DNA from: Incurvaria masculella
Lineage: Eukaryota; Arthropoda; Insecta; Lepidoptera; Incurvariidae
Length of the DNA: 64,000 nt
Assembly (NCBI GenBank): GCA_946894095.1
Contig: OX335651.1
Location: 2,316,501-2,380,500, forward strand
Reading direction: 5' to 3'
The notes under the pieces are model-generated. The model saw only the letters and a program-made list of their open reading frames with translations. It did no database searches and was not told the origin of the DNA. Below, piece after piece: positions 1-11,230 of the stretch. Positions within the stretch are counted from its first letter, which is position 1, and each line of letters opens with the position of its first letter. Both the position numbers and the translations under genes were made by a program.

Positions 1-46
1 ATATTTTATTATGAAACTGAAACATAATATAAGACCAACACACAGT

Positions 47-383
47 TTTCCCCAAGCAATCAGGTGCCATGACAAGGCCTTCCCTTTTGTGAGCAATACA
101 CTGAGTTAGATAGAAAACACGGACAATTTTTCATTGCCGCTTCGACCATCTTTTCATCCAAAGCTTGATTCTAACCCGGGTGGAGCTTAACCCAAGCACC
201 TATTAATGGAAGGAAACCTACAGTCTTACCTGGAACCATGGAACAGCTCGCATTCGTATCGAAATGCACTTATCCAAATCGGAAAGAGAAAGAAAGTGGT
301 GCACGAACGAGGCCGGTATTTGAACACGTCATGCATAGAAGGCAAGTCCACACGCCTATGAGCTAAGAGCCGCTAAAAACGGT
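47..383 (-). repeat. tRNA-headed SINE, near full length
   Basis: Read on the minus strand it starts with a tRNA-like head (GCGGCTCTTAGC, then a degraded B box) and continues through the CTTTCTCTTTCC stretch and the GAACCATGG / CCGCCCGGG-type body to a GGCATGG-type 3' end. The same order is seen in copies at 13271-13669 and 47346-47515. The B box is decayed, so this is an old copy. Confidence 0.75.
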
Positions 384-2310
384 TAGACTCTAAACGAGAA
401 AAACAGTGGTCCACCCAACGAGTATCGAACCTACGCATCCAGGACGTGTAGCGATACTATTGGGATGAGATTTATAGAGTTTACTTAGGCTAAGCAAAAG
501 TTTTCCTTCCGACTGTCAGTTTTGACATAACATGACAACTTTACGTTGACATGCTGAACTGGCTAATGTTAAATAAGACAAATCCGAGTGCAGTCTGTCT
601 ATGGATGATGAATAAACAATACGATTCAATACATAACATGTATGGAACGAATGTCGAATTCGACAGTCGAAAGTTATACTTCGGCTAAGCCAAGCACGAG
701 TAAGGACTATGAATCTTAGCATTACAGGCACGACTTGCGGCGTTCATGCATCCGCGGAGATTTTACACTGCAACCCACGTATTTCCAGGTGCATTCCTAC
801 AGGGTTATTTTCGTCAGCAATGGCTGCGATTCGGCAACTTTTTTTGCACGATCTAGACACTTTTGACTGTACCACCGTGCAAACGCGGTTACATATAATC
901 AAAATGATTCTATCTGATATGAAATCGCATTAAAAATTCCACCAGTGTGCCGGCGCCTTTACAGGTGCGTGTGAGTGACAGAGGTTGAGAGAGCCTGCGT
1001 TATCTTCTTAGAATACTTAATTAAAATAAAGTACCTCTTGGCCAATAAAGCCTCTGGTCCTGTGTCGTTGAGCAGGGTAGTGCTTCTTCCAGGATAACGA
1101 TGACACATTTAATATTTATATTGTAATGTTTGATGATTTTCGTTCATGATTTTTGTTCGCTGCACATTATGGCGGTTATTACTTTTCGATCGAAACAGTC
1201 GGCGAATCCTATACAGCATACCGGACCATAGTGCCAACCGCCATTAAACTATTTGAATTTGGAATTAATTGTAGAATCAAATAAGGTCTTTACAAACGCA
1301 ATTGGAGATTTCATAAACATAATTTTTAGATTTATTTATGTTTGGATTGGCGTACATTCCGTAAAATGTTAATTCAAATACATTTTATTCGAAAGCCATG
1401 TCATTTTCATTTCAAATTCAGTCATTTGTTTTTAGATAGTGATTGACTGATTGATTGATTGAAAATTATTTGATATGCCACAAAAAATCAAATTAGAAAA
1501 GAAAGTACAGTGCAATAACAACATAAGTGGGGCGCAAAGGCGGGATTATCTCTCAAAGAGATTTCTTCCGGCCGACCTTTTGGTGTTTGAAAAGTTCAAT
1601 AGGGTTATATTCGTAGGTAGTGGCACAATAGTGTTTTGTTTTTGTCAAATTGTGGTAGTTTTTGGCGCCATGGATAAACTGAAAAATCATACAAATTTTC
1701 GAATATTATAAAAAAATCGAAATTGAACGTAAAAAAAGACATTTTTTTTCCAATGGTTATTAGCCGATATTTTGCGAACTAAAAGATATATTAAAAAAAA
1801 TGAAAACATACGTACATATTTTTTATAATACATTTTAGAATCCAAAATTTCAAAAACTTAGTATAACATTAAGAACATGGATATAGGTATCACCCGCAGT
1901 ATGGAGAATTGGTACGGTAACGACTTTGCTTTGTTATTTATATCTGTATAAGGTTTCCTCATGGCCATCGAACCGCATTCCCGAAAGAAATATACACATG
2001 CCAGGGACTTTTCTTTATAAAATAATCATAATCATGGGATCCATTTTTGGAACGAGACGTTAAAAACTCATTCTTTTTTTTTATAATGTCCTTACTCTCG
2101 AAAGAAAGACTCTTAAGGCGATTCGAAACTTTAGCTGGTTCTCTTTGTAAGAACTCAAAAATTGTTAAAACTTATTGTGCAACGCTAAATTTATCAGTAA
2201 ATGTTATGTTAGTAATTTACATGTCCAATATCCTAAGATATATTGTTTTTGTGAAGCTTAATATTATTGCTTAAATCTTTATTAACACTAAAACATGAAG
2301 AGTACAAAAA
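384..2310. other. AT-rich stretch, nothing recognised
   Basis: Only short open frames (under 80 codons) with no recognisable domain. It contains a small GATT run near 1440-1462 and poly-A/T tracts. No gene is supported. Confidence 0.5.
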
Positions 2311-2700
2311 AAGTAATGGAGTCGGCGGAAAACCTAGGTGTTGTTCTGCAGGCAGATTAACCTACATAGGGCTTCGGACAATCACCGCCATCCGGCGGGA
2401 CCTGGGCAGTGGAGAATGACCGGTGACGAAAAGACCGGAGCGGCAGCGGCTCCATGGGCAACGGTCAGCAGTGACCGACGAGGTCGTAGCAAGGTCGAAG
2501 CGTCTGGCTTACCCCGCTATCAATGTGCTTTATCACATTAATTACCTAATTTTCACCGCTTTAATTCTACAGTTCTACTACGATCATCAGGAGGACTGGA
2601 GGAAAATTGGAGAGGCGTATGTCCAGCAGTAGACACAAACACGCTGACTGACTGACTGACTGACTGACTGACTGACTGATTGACTGACTGACTGACTACT
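2311..2700 (+). mobile_element. RTE-type LINE 3' end with (TGAC)n tail
   Basis: At 2590-2632 the plus strand reads EDWRKIGEAYVQQ followed by an in-frame TAG, the C-terminal signature of RTE-class endonuclease-reverse transcriptases. The same 3' end recurs at 37835-38022, 53202-53298 and 62827-63013. In the 62.8-kb copy the frame runs on to a TGA that is itself the first unit of the TGAC microsatellite; here the microsatellite is 2641-2695. The GC-richer part 2317-2560 does not match the other copies and may be a different inserted piece. Confidence 0.7.
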
Positions 2701-3500
2701 ATCATGGTAGATTTATGGAACTTTCATCCCTTATTCCTCCGCATCCAACCTATGTCCGCAGATAATCCAAGCGGAAACAAGAAAACTTTATTTAAGTGGA
2801 TAATGAGGTGATCGTGTTCCATACAATGGCTCGTGCCAGTCCATTCAATAATATTTTTCTGAAAATTTCCATATTAAATAGGCAAACTACGTCTGTACGT
2901 TTTAATTTTCATATTCATTTTATACCCCTTTTGATACAAATCTTTTGATACCTATATCATGAATTTAAGATAAGTTATCAAACAAATCAAAACGTAGGAT
3001 CGTAGGTCTCACTTAATTTATTTAATGTGCAAATTTTTAGAAAAATATTTCTCAATTTGACTGAGGAAGCAGGCACGAGCCATTGTACGGAACTCGATCA
3101 GCTTATTATCCTCTTAAGTTCCAAGAGAACAACAAATGCATCGCTAGATTCCCCCCTGCTGACTAAGCCCTGTGTGAGCAGCGGGCACGCCCGACGCTCT
3201 GCGCCACTGAGCACGTCCTCATTCGTCTCCCTACGTGGGTGTATTATGTACGCTTGCGACAGCAAATCTTATTTTAAGAGCATATCGTTATTAACCTACT
3301 AGTTGTGTGTATTATATTTTAAACTCGATCAAGGAGTGCTAAGATGGTTTGGACATATATTCATCAATATTGCAGCTGGGTACTACCAGGAGCCAAGCAT
3401 CGCAAATCTTTTTAATGCAATACAGCGTATTAAACACTGCTTGGATATAGGAACTATTTTAATATTATGTTTTAATATTATCTAACAAGTTACACCTACA
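2701..3500. other. Unrecognised spacer
   Basis: AT-rich sequence with a few short open frames lacking any recognisable domain. No repeat shared with the rest of the window was noticed. Confidence 0.4.
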
Positions 3501-4162
3501 CTACGTTCGGAGGAACGGCATAACGTATAATATGCAGATCGTATAATGTCATATTTTAACAAAATTTTAAAACCATGCACAACGTATAATCGGCAGATCG
3601 TATAATCTTATACGTAGTGCATGAAGAAGTTTAAAAATTACAATTACTTATTTCTCCATGCATAACGTATAATAGTCACAACGTATAATATTATGATCTT
3701 TATTTAACAAAAAAAGAAAACCATGCATATCATATAATCCAAAAACTTTTCATACGATAAGCGCCCTTATGAATATACTTTCAAAGCGTATACTCGCACG
3801 CGACTTTTCGACCGTCTCAATTAGCGTTGTAGCAAATTGTTACTCTTCAACAGATATCGATTCGTAGCAATATCAGCCTTAAATGTATCGTCATTAGGGC
3901 GCTTTATGCAGTGCTTCTTGGCATATTATACGTTCTGCATGGTTTTCTTTTTTTGTGAATTCATGTTAGGAATATTATACGTTGTGACTATTATACGTTC
4001 TACATGATGCAAAGAGTTTATTTTATTTTTAAACTCATGCACAACGTATAACATTATACGTTGTGAATATTATACGATATGCATGGTTTTAATTTTTTGG
4101 AAAATAATACTATTATACGTTGTGAATATTATACGTAGTGAATACGACTCCTACGTTCTACT
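3501..4162. mobile_element. Foldback element with CGTATAAT-motif arms
   Basis: Two arms of roughly 270 bases (about 3501-3770 and 3893-4162) are imperfect reverse complements around a unique centre of about 120 bases. The left arm carries CGTATAAT six times (3524, 3540, 3583, 3599, 3666, 3682). The right arm carries its complement ATTATACG seven times (3925, 3974, 3990, 4053, 4069, 4112, 4128). Shared landmarks include AAACCATGCA/TGCATGGTTT and CATAAGGGCGC-like sequence at the arm-centre border. There is no coding capacity, so it is a non-autonomous foldback or MITE. Its superfamily is unknown and no clear target-site duplication was found. Confidence 0.75.
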
Positions 4163-5182
4163 ATAACCTGTTGTATTGCGACGAAAGGCCCTCTCTCCCA
4201 TTGCACAGGGGATCCTATCTTGGGAGACAGGGATCCTACAAAATTTAACTACTACATGATATAGTATTAAGCAGACATATTCTTTAGAGAACACGATACC
4301 TACATACATACCTACATTATCTGAAACCTGCTGTTCTGTTTATTATTCCTGTACATGTACTGAACTTACTTAATCAGTGAAATAAAGATTTATTATTACT
4401 ATTATATGGAAGGAATGGAGGACAATTGAATGACGAAACATACTTACAGAGCAGAATTTAACGGACGTGTATCGCGACCAAATCGATGTTATTATTCGTA
4501 AAGGTCTGATACGTAGCACCCGTAACCGTAGCGCATGTATGAAATGATGTAAGTCTGCAGAAAAAGCAAATGAGCTGTGCTGTGATCGTACCGAATGGCG
4601 CTCTATTATCTCTTATAGAGAGTCGGACGTAGCGGCTGCCTCCTTGACAACGGGCTGAACGAGCTCGAATTTGCGGAGAATGTCTCCTCCCGCCGCGTGA
4701 AAAGCCGTAAGCTTTCAAACGTGTTCAACGACCGCGGTTATGTAAGTTAGGTATATTTTCGCAGTATCCTTAGTCAAAAGCAATGGAACGGACTTATCAG
4801 TTTGTGGCGTGCCTTCGTTGACTCTTACTATCAGAAACAAAATTACAAGTAAGTCCAGTTAAGTGGTAAACGCCGTCTGCATTTTCCTCAGATTTTCACA
4901 GCATTCAGTTATTGATACATATTTCTTGTGTGCCTGTACCGAAATAATGCACCTAATGCGGCGTGACTAAACGGAATACGCCTGCCGTGTAGACAAGCCG
5001 AACGTGATAACTGCTCGCGGGTGGTTTTGGATTGTTTCCAAGGCTCTATCGATCGTTCTTCTGTTTCAGCGACGAAGCTACTGCATCTGAAGCCTAGCTT
5101 GTCACGATTCACCAAGCAGGCCAGTGGCCTTAACTCTACGCACCTCTTTCATTTTGCTCTTAGTACCTTAATGTAAGTTTTA
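4163..5182. other. Unrecognised spacer
   Basis: Open frames of 86 and 68 codons exist on the minus strand (4458-4718, 4909-5115) but show no domain, signal or splice pattern I recognise. 4480-4720 is less AT-rich than its surroundings and could hold a diverged element or exon; this cannot be decided from sequence alone. Confidence 0.35.
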
Positions 5183-5298
5183 TATGAGGACTAGGTGTGA
5201 TGCCAGGACCTTCCTTAAATTGCACAGCTGCACGGAACTGGATGAAAAACACGACAATTTTCCATGCAGCTTCCACCATCATCAATTCAATACGATGG
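5183..5298 (-). repeat. SINE body fragment
   Basis: Minus-strand copy of the common SINE 3' half: ACTAGGTG.GATGCCAGGACCTTCC, then a diverged CACGGAACTGGATG segment and the AATTTTCC part. Head and far 3' end are missing. Confidence 0.65.
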
Positions 5299-5406
5299 TA
5301 TTTATTACAAACCGCGAATGACGTATCTCCTATTATATTATATTTGTGTACGTGCCGGAACCTATAAAAGCACATGTACGTGTATCTTGATGTGTCTTTT
5401 GATATT

Positions 5407-6403
5407 AAACATACATATTTTAACTATATTTCCTGAGATAACTAACTGTACCCGTAAAACGTGTAAAATTACTTACAATATTTCAAAATGTTGATTGTCA
5501 TCATAAAGGCTCATTTTTCGAATTTGGGTTAGCAGTGAGATTAAATGTGATAGAATTGGTTTAAAAATTGGTTTACGATTTTTTTTAATAAAATCTTTAT
5601 TTATTAATACACTTTTTCCCTAAGTACTCACCTTCGTATAAAAAGTATGTTTTCTTCAGATGAAAATGAAAAAAAAAAAGGAAACAAAAAATAATCTCTC
5701 GGTATTGAAAGGTCAAAGGCTGTCGAGATGATTAACCTTTCATGCTCTTAAGTGTCAAAGGATTGTCGTGTAAAGGATATTTTATCTTGTAAAACGGTTT
5801 TTAGATGAAGCATAATAGTAAAGCCTTCAAAGGATTCTAAGGCAGGTGATATTTCATACAGGGTCACCATGCTGTATCTTTGGATTCTTACATTGAGGCC
5901 ATATCGTGTAAAACAAATTTAATATGTTAACATAACATGTTATTACATTATTATTTATTGTACATTACAGTAATGTTTTCTCAGTTGAGCAGTTAAAACC
6001 TATAAAGCCTCATTGTCAAAACTTGTCAGCCTCATTGGCCCAGTGGCGCGACACTTCGGCGATCGCTCTCCGAAGTTAAGCAACGCTGGGTCCGGTCTGG
6101 TCTTGGATGGGTGACCATTCGACGGTTGAGAGAGGCTGGCCGTGGTTCGGATTCCACGTTAAACTGTAGGTCCCCTTCCTTACTTACTAGGTGGTAGGGT
6201 TTATCCCGCCCGGGTTGGTACCATCGCATTGGATGAACGATGGTCGAAGCGGCAATGAAAATTGTCCGTGTTTTCCATCCAGTTCAATGTAGCCGTGCAA
6301 TATAAGGAAAGTCCTGGCATGGCGCCTAGTTCCCATGTGTTGTGTTGGGCTAATACCATGACAGAAGGTGTGGCATTAGCCATCCATGTCCAGTCACATA
6401 AAA
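5407..6403 (+). repeat. Segmental duplication, copy 1
   Basis: Sequence from AAACATACATATTTTAAC at 5407 to the SINE tail at 6403 recurs at 9556-10595 with only a few substitutions. Copy 2 has about 38 extra bases (9676-9713) between CGAATT and TGGGTTAG. The SINE at 6027 lies at the same place in both copies, so it was inserted before duplication. The shared region ends at the SINE poly-A. Confidence 0.9.
6027..6403 (+). repeat. 5S-rRNA-like-headed SINE, full length (copy A)
   Basis: 6061-6116 reads like the internal promoter region of animal 5S rRNA: CCGAAGTTAAGCAACG, GGTCTGGTCTTGGATGG, GTGACC. In front of it is a tRNA A-box-like TTGGCCCAGTGG. The body continues with TGTAGGTCCCCTTCC, CCGCCCGGGTTGGTACC and CCATCCAGTTCAATGTAGC, and ends at TTAGCCATCCATGTCCAGTC-ACATAAAA. 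Its length is about 377 bases. The 5S homology places it with SINE3-type elements; the A-box-like start is an extra module. Confidence 0.85.
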
Positions 6404-6613
6404 CAATAAAAACAAATTAATATATCCTTCTCAATTCTCTACTAAATGTTCTTTCAGTAGGCAACGCTCTCCAACCCAATCATTGTGAAACTTGTCCGAT
6501 AAACTAACTTTCTTCAAAGAACCTTTCTACTGCATTTATTACACATTCGTGCCTCTTCTACCACGCCCAAGTTTCGCTTCCATGGAAAAGTGTAGGCACA
6601 AGCACTCAAAGCT

Positions 6614-6734
6614 TATAAAAGGGAAGGTCCTGGCATGGCACCTAATTCCTTCGGGAATGTGGTGTATTGGGCTAATATCATAACGGTTGTTGTGTGGTAT
6701 TAGCCATCCATGTCAGGTCGAATATAAAAAAAAG
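6614..6734 (+). repeat. SINE 3' fragment (tRNA-headed subtype)
   Basis: It contains ATAAAAGGGAAGGTCCTGGC, CTAATTCCTTCGGGAATGTG and a TCAGGTCG-type end followed by poly-A. The TTCCTTCGGGAATGTG variant matches the tRNA-headed copies at 13271 and 45751, not the 5S-headed ones. Confidence 0.75.
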
Positions 6735-6743
6735 CAGCAAAAT

Positions 6744-6940
6744 AAAAAAAACCGGCCAAGTGCGAGTCCGGTCAGGCTCCGTACCATCGAACAAGATTTA
6801 ACACAAAAAATCACGTTTTTTGTATGGTGACAGACGGACAGACGGACGGACGGACGGACGGACGGACGGACGGACGGACGGACAGCGGAGGCTTAGTAAT
6901 AGGGTTCCGTTTTCACCCTTTGGGTACGGAACCCTAAAAA
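6744..6940 (-). mobile_element. CCGGTTTTT-type repeat, internally deleted
   Basis: On the minus strand it begins TTTTTAGGGTTCCGTACCC, carries a (GTCC)n run, and ends in CACTTGGCCGGTTTTT. Full copies (35193-35505, 52678-52981) are about 310 bases; this one lacks the central third. It has no coding capacity. Confidence 0.75.
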
Positions 6941-7061
6941 GCAATAGATGGTTATATCCTGGTACAGCACAGGCCATTTGATGCACATGGTCGCTTATAT
7001 GCTGTATTATAGCAAACAGTATGTTATTAATGTATCGAATAGGAATAAAATATGGATAATA

Positions 7062-7364
7062 TTTTTAAGGTTTCGTACCCAAAGGGTGCCAACGGAACCC
7101 TAAGCCTCCGCTGTCCGTCCGTCCATCCGTCCGTCCGTCCATCTGTCACAGGGCCGTATCTCATGAACCGTAAGAGGTAGGCCGCTGAAAATCTCACCGA
7201 ATGTGTATTTATTTTGCTGCTATAACAACAAATAGGCAAAAAAAAAAATATATTAAAAATTAAAGGGGGCTTTGTACAAAAAACAAGATTTTTATGTGTT
7301 CAATCTTGTACGATGGTACGGAACCCTTTGTGTGCGAGTCCGACTCGCACTTGACCGGTTTTTT
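7062..7364 (+). mobile_element. CCGGTTTTT-type repeat
   Basis: It starts with TTTTTAAGGTTTCGTACCC, has a CCGTCCGTCC run and the CACAGGGCCGTATCTCATGA core, and ends in the hairpin GTGCGAGTCCGACTCGCAC followed by TTGACCGGTTTT. It lies inverted relative to the copy at 6744-6940, about 120 bases away. Confidence 0.8.
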
Positions 7365-7481
7365 CTCGTCGCGCCATTCAGTACTTGATATCATGTATTC
7401 AATATGAAATTTCGTACTTAAACGGCTTGCAATTACAGATAGAAATAATTCTGATATTTTGTATAACTTGTTTTATATATA

Positions 7482-7611
7482 TTTTTTTTATGTGACTGGA
7501 CATGATGGCTAATACCACACCTTCTGTCATGGTATTAGCCCAACACACCACATGGGAACTAGGTGCCATGCCAGGACCTTCCTTATATTGCTCGGCTACA
7601 TTGAACTGGAT
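7482..7611 (-). repeat. SINE 3' fragment
   Basis: Minus-strand end of the common SINE, from the poly-A (TTTTTTTATGTGACTGGACA) to CATTGAACTGGAT. The head half is missing (5'-truncated). Confidence 0.8.
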
Positions 7612-8049
7612 AATAATTCACATCTTCTTAATACATAATAATTCTGTGTGAATATGTTCGTAATTATTCCCCAACTAAACGTCTTGATTTGTAATTTTCT
7701 AAGATTTTTTCTTAATATTAGTTATTGAAATTGTACCGCTGCCCATTCGGGTGAATGTCCAAAATGAAGTTGGCCTGAGCGGAACCGGAAACCTCAGCTA
7801 GTATACATAAATTTTTTTTTTATTTATTATTTATTAAGCCAGTTTACACATTTATATAAATAATTCTTATAAATTACTTTTACATGTATATATATTTTTT
7901 TAAATGTCACCCAGATTTTGGGCTTGCTGGCCTCCCATGTGGACATGCAGCTGTGCAGCGGTCATAAAGTTCCCCGGTTGACCAGACCCACTGGGAACCT
8001 TGGTATCATTATCCTTAATTAAGTAAGTAGTATCTGTATAATATTTAAT

Positions 8050-8861
8050 ACTAGCAGCCCGTCCCGGCTTTGCACGGGCATAATGTCATTTAAAAAAATA
8101 TTATTTTGACACAATGATACACAAATAAACCATTTTTACGTAGAGTTCCTACATTGAGATATTTGAAATAAAAAAAACTTAGATATTATTATTACATGAT
8201 TATTAGATATTAGAGAAATAATAAATTCAAAGTGCTATAGGGAGAACCGCGGCCTCCGAGGCACGCTCCCGCCGCGCCGCCCCGGCCGGCCGGTACCGCC
8301 GCAAACACTATATCCCGCAATTTTTAAATCTATAATATCTTCGAAAATATTCATTTAAATCATATGCTGTAAAGGGCCGTATAGATCTATATTAAATCAA
8401 CAATGTATTTAAGGTATTCAATTGGATAAGGATTAATGCTGTATTGGTTAAAATCGCTTCGAAAATTAGCCATTATTTGTCGTAAAAAGTAAATGAGAAA
8501 AAAATGCTATTGTGGAATATCCATAAGAGATAGACATATACCATCACGGAGTTTTCTGTAGACCTTTTCAATGTATACAATACTTAGCACATTATTTTGA
8601 TAAATCTCGTAGGGTTCAGCCTGCGTTTGCAATGTAAGCGGAAAAAAATTATTTTTTTACGACATCACATTGGAAACCTCAAAAATAACAGTATTTCTCC
8701 AATATTTAATTGTTACTATTATACATATAAACCTTCCTCTTGAATCACTCTATCTATTAAAAAAAATCGCATCAAAATCCGTTGCGTAGTTTTAAAGATT
8801 TAAGCGTACATGGGGATATAGGGACAGAGAAAGAGACTTTGTTTTATACTATGTAGTGAAG
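8050..8861 (+). repeat. CCCGTCCCGGCTTTGC repeat (non-coding)
   Basis: It starts CTAGCAGCCCGTCCCGGC and ends CGCATCAAAATCCGTTGCGT followed by TTTATACTATGTAGTGAAG. Sequences with these two ends are a familiar interspersed repeat of arthropod genomes (from memory, not searched). An unusually GC-rich block lies inside at 8230-8320. No open frame of note. Confidence 0.6.
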
Positions 8862-9163
8862 TATTATAGTACACTGCAAGTAATGTTAAATTTATCTAAA
8901 GAAAATAATAATAATACAAATTTATAGAAATATATATATATACTATATAAATATAAAACTATATTAAATCTGTACTAACATAAATACTCGTATGCACAAA
9001 CGATTCCGCTTGAATAAAACGCACAGGAATATCGTTTTTTTTTCGCAGTCTAGAATATATTAAAAGCTCAAAGACATCTCACTGAAAGCGGAGGGCGGAT
9101 GCGGGTTTTATATGATACGTTGATAATATAAGCTTAGGGAAAGCCTCTTATTATACTTGATAT

Positions 9164-9255
9164 CGAGCGGCTCAGCCACGTGAAATTGCCTTCAATACCA
9201 GATGTCATGGGTTCATATCCCCGCCCCGTTAATGCACCACTTTCATGTACTTCAT
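9164..9255 (+). repeat. tRNA-like SINE head fragment
   Basis: It reads CGAGCGGCTCAGCCACGTG, then GTCATGGGTTCATATCCCCGC (A- and B-box-like), then ATGCACCACTTTC, as in the tRNA-headed SINE. The body is absent. Confidence 0.6.
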
Positions 9256-9477
9256 AATTTCCAAATTATTTGTTGTACTATAAACTTATTTGTTAAGTAA
9301 TTTCTATTTAAAGACTTTTGGCACTTTGGGTAGTTGTATCTTCGTATTTTGACCTTAGACCTTAGACCTCAGATCGTTCTTCCAAACATGTAAGATTGGC
9401 AGTAGCATTTAGGTATTAATTCATACGTGTATTATAGCCTAAATGTAGACGAAGAATAAATCATATCTTATAGACTA

Positions 9478-9535
9478 GATGGGTGACCATTCGACCGTTG
9501 AGAGAGGCTGGCCGTGGTAATGAAAATTGTCTGTG
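9478..9535 (+). repeat. SINE scrap at the left edge of duplication copy 2
   Basis: GATGGGTGACCATTCGACC and the following GAGAGGCTGGCCGTGG match the 5S-headed SINE. The sequence then jumps directly to AATGAAAATTGTCTGTG, skipping about 120 bases present in full copies. Confidence 0.75.
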
Positions 9536-9555
9536 TTAGTATAGTTAAAATATGT

Positions 9556-10595
9556 AAACATACATATTTTAACTATATTTCCTGAGATAACTAACTGTAC
9601 CCGTAAAAGGTGTAAAATTACTTACAATATTTCAAAATGTTGATTGTCATCATAAAGGCTCATTTTTCGAATTAGTTTTCATTTACTTACCAATACGCCT
9701 GCAATAACCTTTGGGTTAGCAGTGAGATTAAATGTGATAGAATTGGTTTAAAAATTGGTTTACGATTTTTTTTAATAAAATCTTTATTTATTAATACACT
9801 TTTTCCCTAAGTACTCACCTTCGTATAAAAAGTATGTTTTCTTCAGATGAAAATGAAAAAAAAAGGAAACAAAAAATTATCTTTCGGTATTGAAAGGTCA
9901 AAGGCTGTCGAGATGATTAACCTTTCATGCTCTTAAGTGTCAAAGGATTGTCGTGTAAAGGATATTTTATCTTGTAAAACGGTTTTTAGATGACGCATAA
10001 TAGTAAAACCTTCAAAGGATTCTAAGGCAGGTGATATTTCATACAGGGTCACCATGCTGTATCTTTGGATTCTTACATTGAGGCCATATCGTGTAAAACA
10101 AATTTAATATGTTAACATAACATGTTATTACATTATTATTTATTGTACATTACAGTAATGTTTTCTCAGTTGAGCAGTTAAAACCTATAAAGCCTCATTG
10201 TCAAAACTTGTCAGCCTCATTGGCCCAGTGGCGCGACACTTCGGCGATCGCTCTCCGAAGTTAAGCAACGCTGGAGCCCGGTCTGGTCTTGGATGGGTGA
10301 CCATTCGACCGTTGAGAGAGGCTGGCCTTGGTTCGGATTCCACGTTAAACTGTAGGTCCCCTTCCTTACTTACGAGGTGGTAGGGTTTATCCCGCCCGGG
10401 TTGGTACCATCGCATTGGATGAACGATGGTCGAAGCGGCAATGAAAATTGTCCGTGTTTTCCATCCAGTTCAATGTAGCCGTGCAATATAAGGAAGATCC
10501 TGGCATGGCACCTAGTTCCCATGTGGTGTGTTGGGCTAATACCATGACAGAAGGTGTGGTATTAGCCATCCATGTCCAGTCACATAAAAAAAAAA
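9556..10595 (+). repeat. Segmental duplication, copy 2
   Basis: Copy of 5407-6403 in the same orientation, about 4.15 kb downstream, with about 38 extra bases at 9676-9713 and scattered substitutions. It begins shortly after a SINE scrap (9478-9535) and ends with a full SINE, so SINE sequence borders both sides. Confidence 0.9.
10212..10595 (+). repeat. 5S-headed SINE, full length (copy B)
   Basis: Duplicate of copy A. The 5S-like part is 10246-10302, with CTGGAGCCCGGTC where copy A has CTGGGTCCGGTC. It ends at a run of A. Confidence 0.85.
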
Positions 10596-10650
10596 GACAA
10601 GTGAAGTTTTTTTGGAAGGTCTTTTCCACTGAGTATATCAAACCAGTAAT

Positions 10651-10812
10651 TTTTTGGTAGTCAAACTACACTAAGTTACGCCAAAAACTGAATGATTCGC
10701 GGTTTCGATCAACTCTGTAAAGAAGAATCCGCAAAGAAACTTTACGAGTTTTCCTTCCACAGTAATGAGATACATACATAGATCTAAATGCTACTGCCAA
10801 ACAGTTTTTGGT
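10651..10812 (-). repeat. LINE-3'-end-like repeat
   Basis: On the minus strand: CTGTTTGGCAGTAGCATTTA, CGTAAAGTTTCTTTGCGG, TTGATCG, and GTAGTTTGACTACCAAAAA. The same order occurs on the plus strand at 34816-34980 and in part at 21421-21480. No coding sequence remains; assigning it to a LINE 3' UTR is inference. Confidence 0.55.
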
Positions 10813-10848
10813 AAAACAGTTTAAAGCAAAGAACAAGAACAAACCTGT

Positions 10849-11230
10849 CAGCCTTAATAGCCCAGTGGCGCGACACTTCGGCGATCGCTCTCCGAAGTTA
10901 AGCAACGCTGGGTCCGGTCTGGTCTTGGATGGGTGACCATTCGACCGTTGAGAGAGGCTGGCCGTGGTTCGGATTCCACGTTAAACTGTAGGTCCCCTTC
11001 CTTACTTACTAGGTGGTAGGGTAAATCCCGCCCGGGTTGGTACCATCGCATTGGATGAACGATGGTCGAAGCGGCAATGAAAATTGTCCGTGTTTTCCAT
11101 CCAGTTCAATGTAGCCGTGCAATATAAGGAAGGTCTTGGCATGGCATCTAGTTCCCATGTGGTGTTTTGGGCTAATACCATGACAGAACTTGTGGTATTA
11201 GCCATCCATGTCCAGTCACATAAAAAAAAA
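10849..11230 (+). repeat. 5S-headed SINE, full length (copy C)
   Basis: It has the same module order as copy A (head with GCCCAGTGGCGCGAC, 5S-like part, body, poly-A at 11222-11230). It lies 250 bases after copy B but outside the duplicated segment, so it is an independent insertion. Confidence 0.85.

Noticed and set aside
3524..4135. TATAAT boxes as bacterial promoters
   Set aside because: They are motif repeats of a foldback element in eukaryotic DNA.
6061..6116. 5S rRNA gene
   Set aside because: Only the internal-promoter part resembles 5S; it is embedded in a 377-base repeat present many times, so it is a SINE head and not an rRNA gene.
6838..6882. (GGAC)n run as an independent microsatellite of interest
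   Set aside because: It is the variable core of the CCGGTTTTT-type repeat and present in all its copies.
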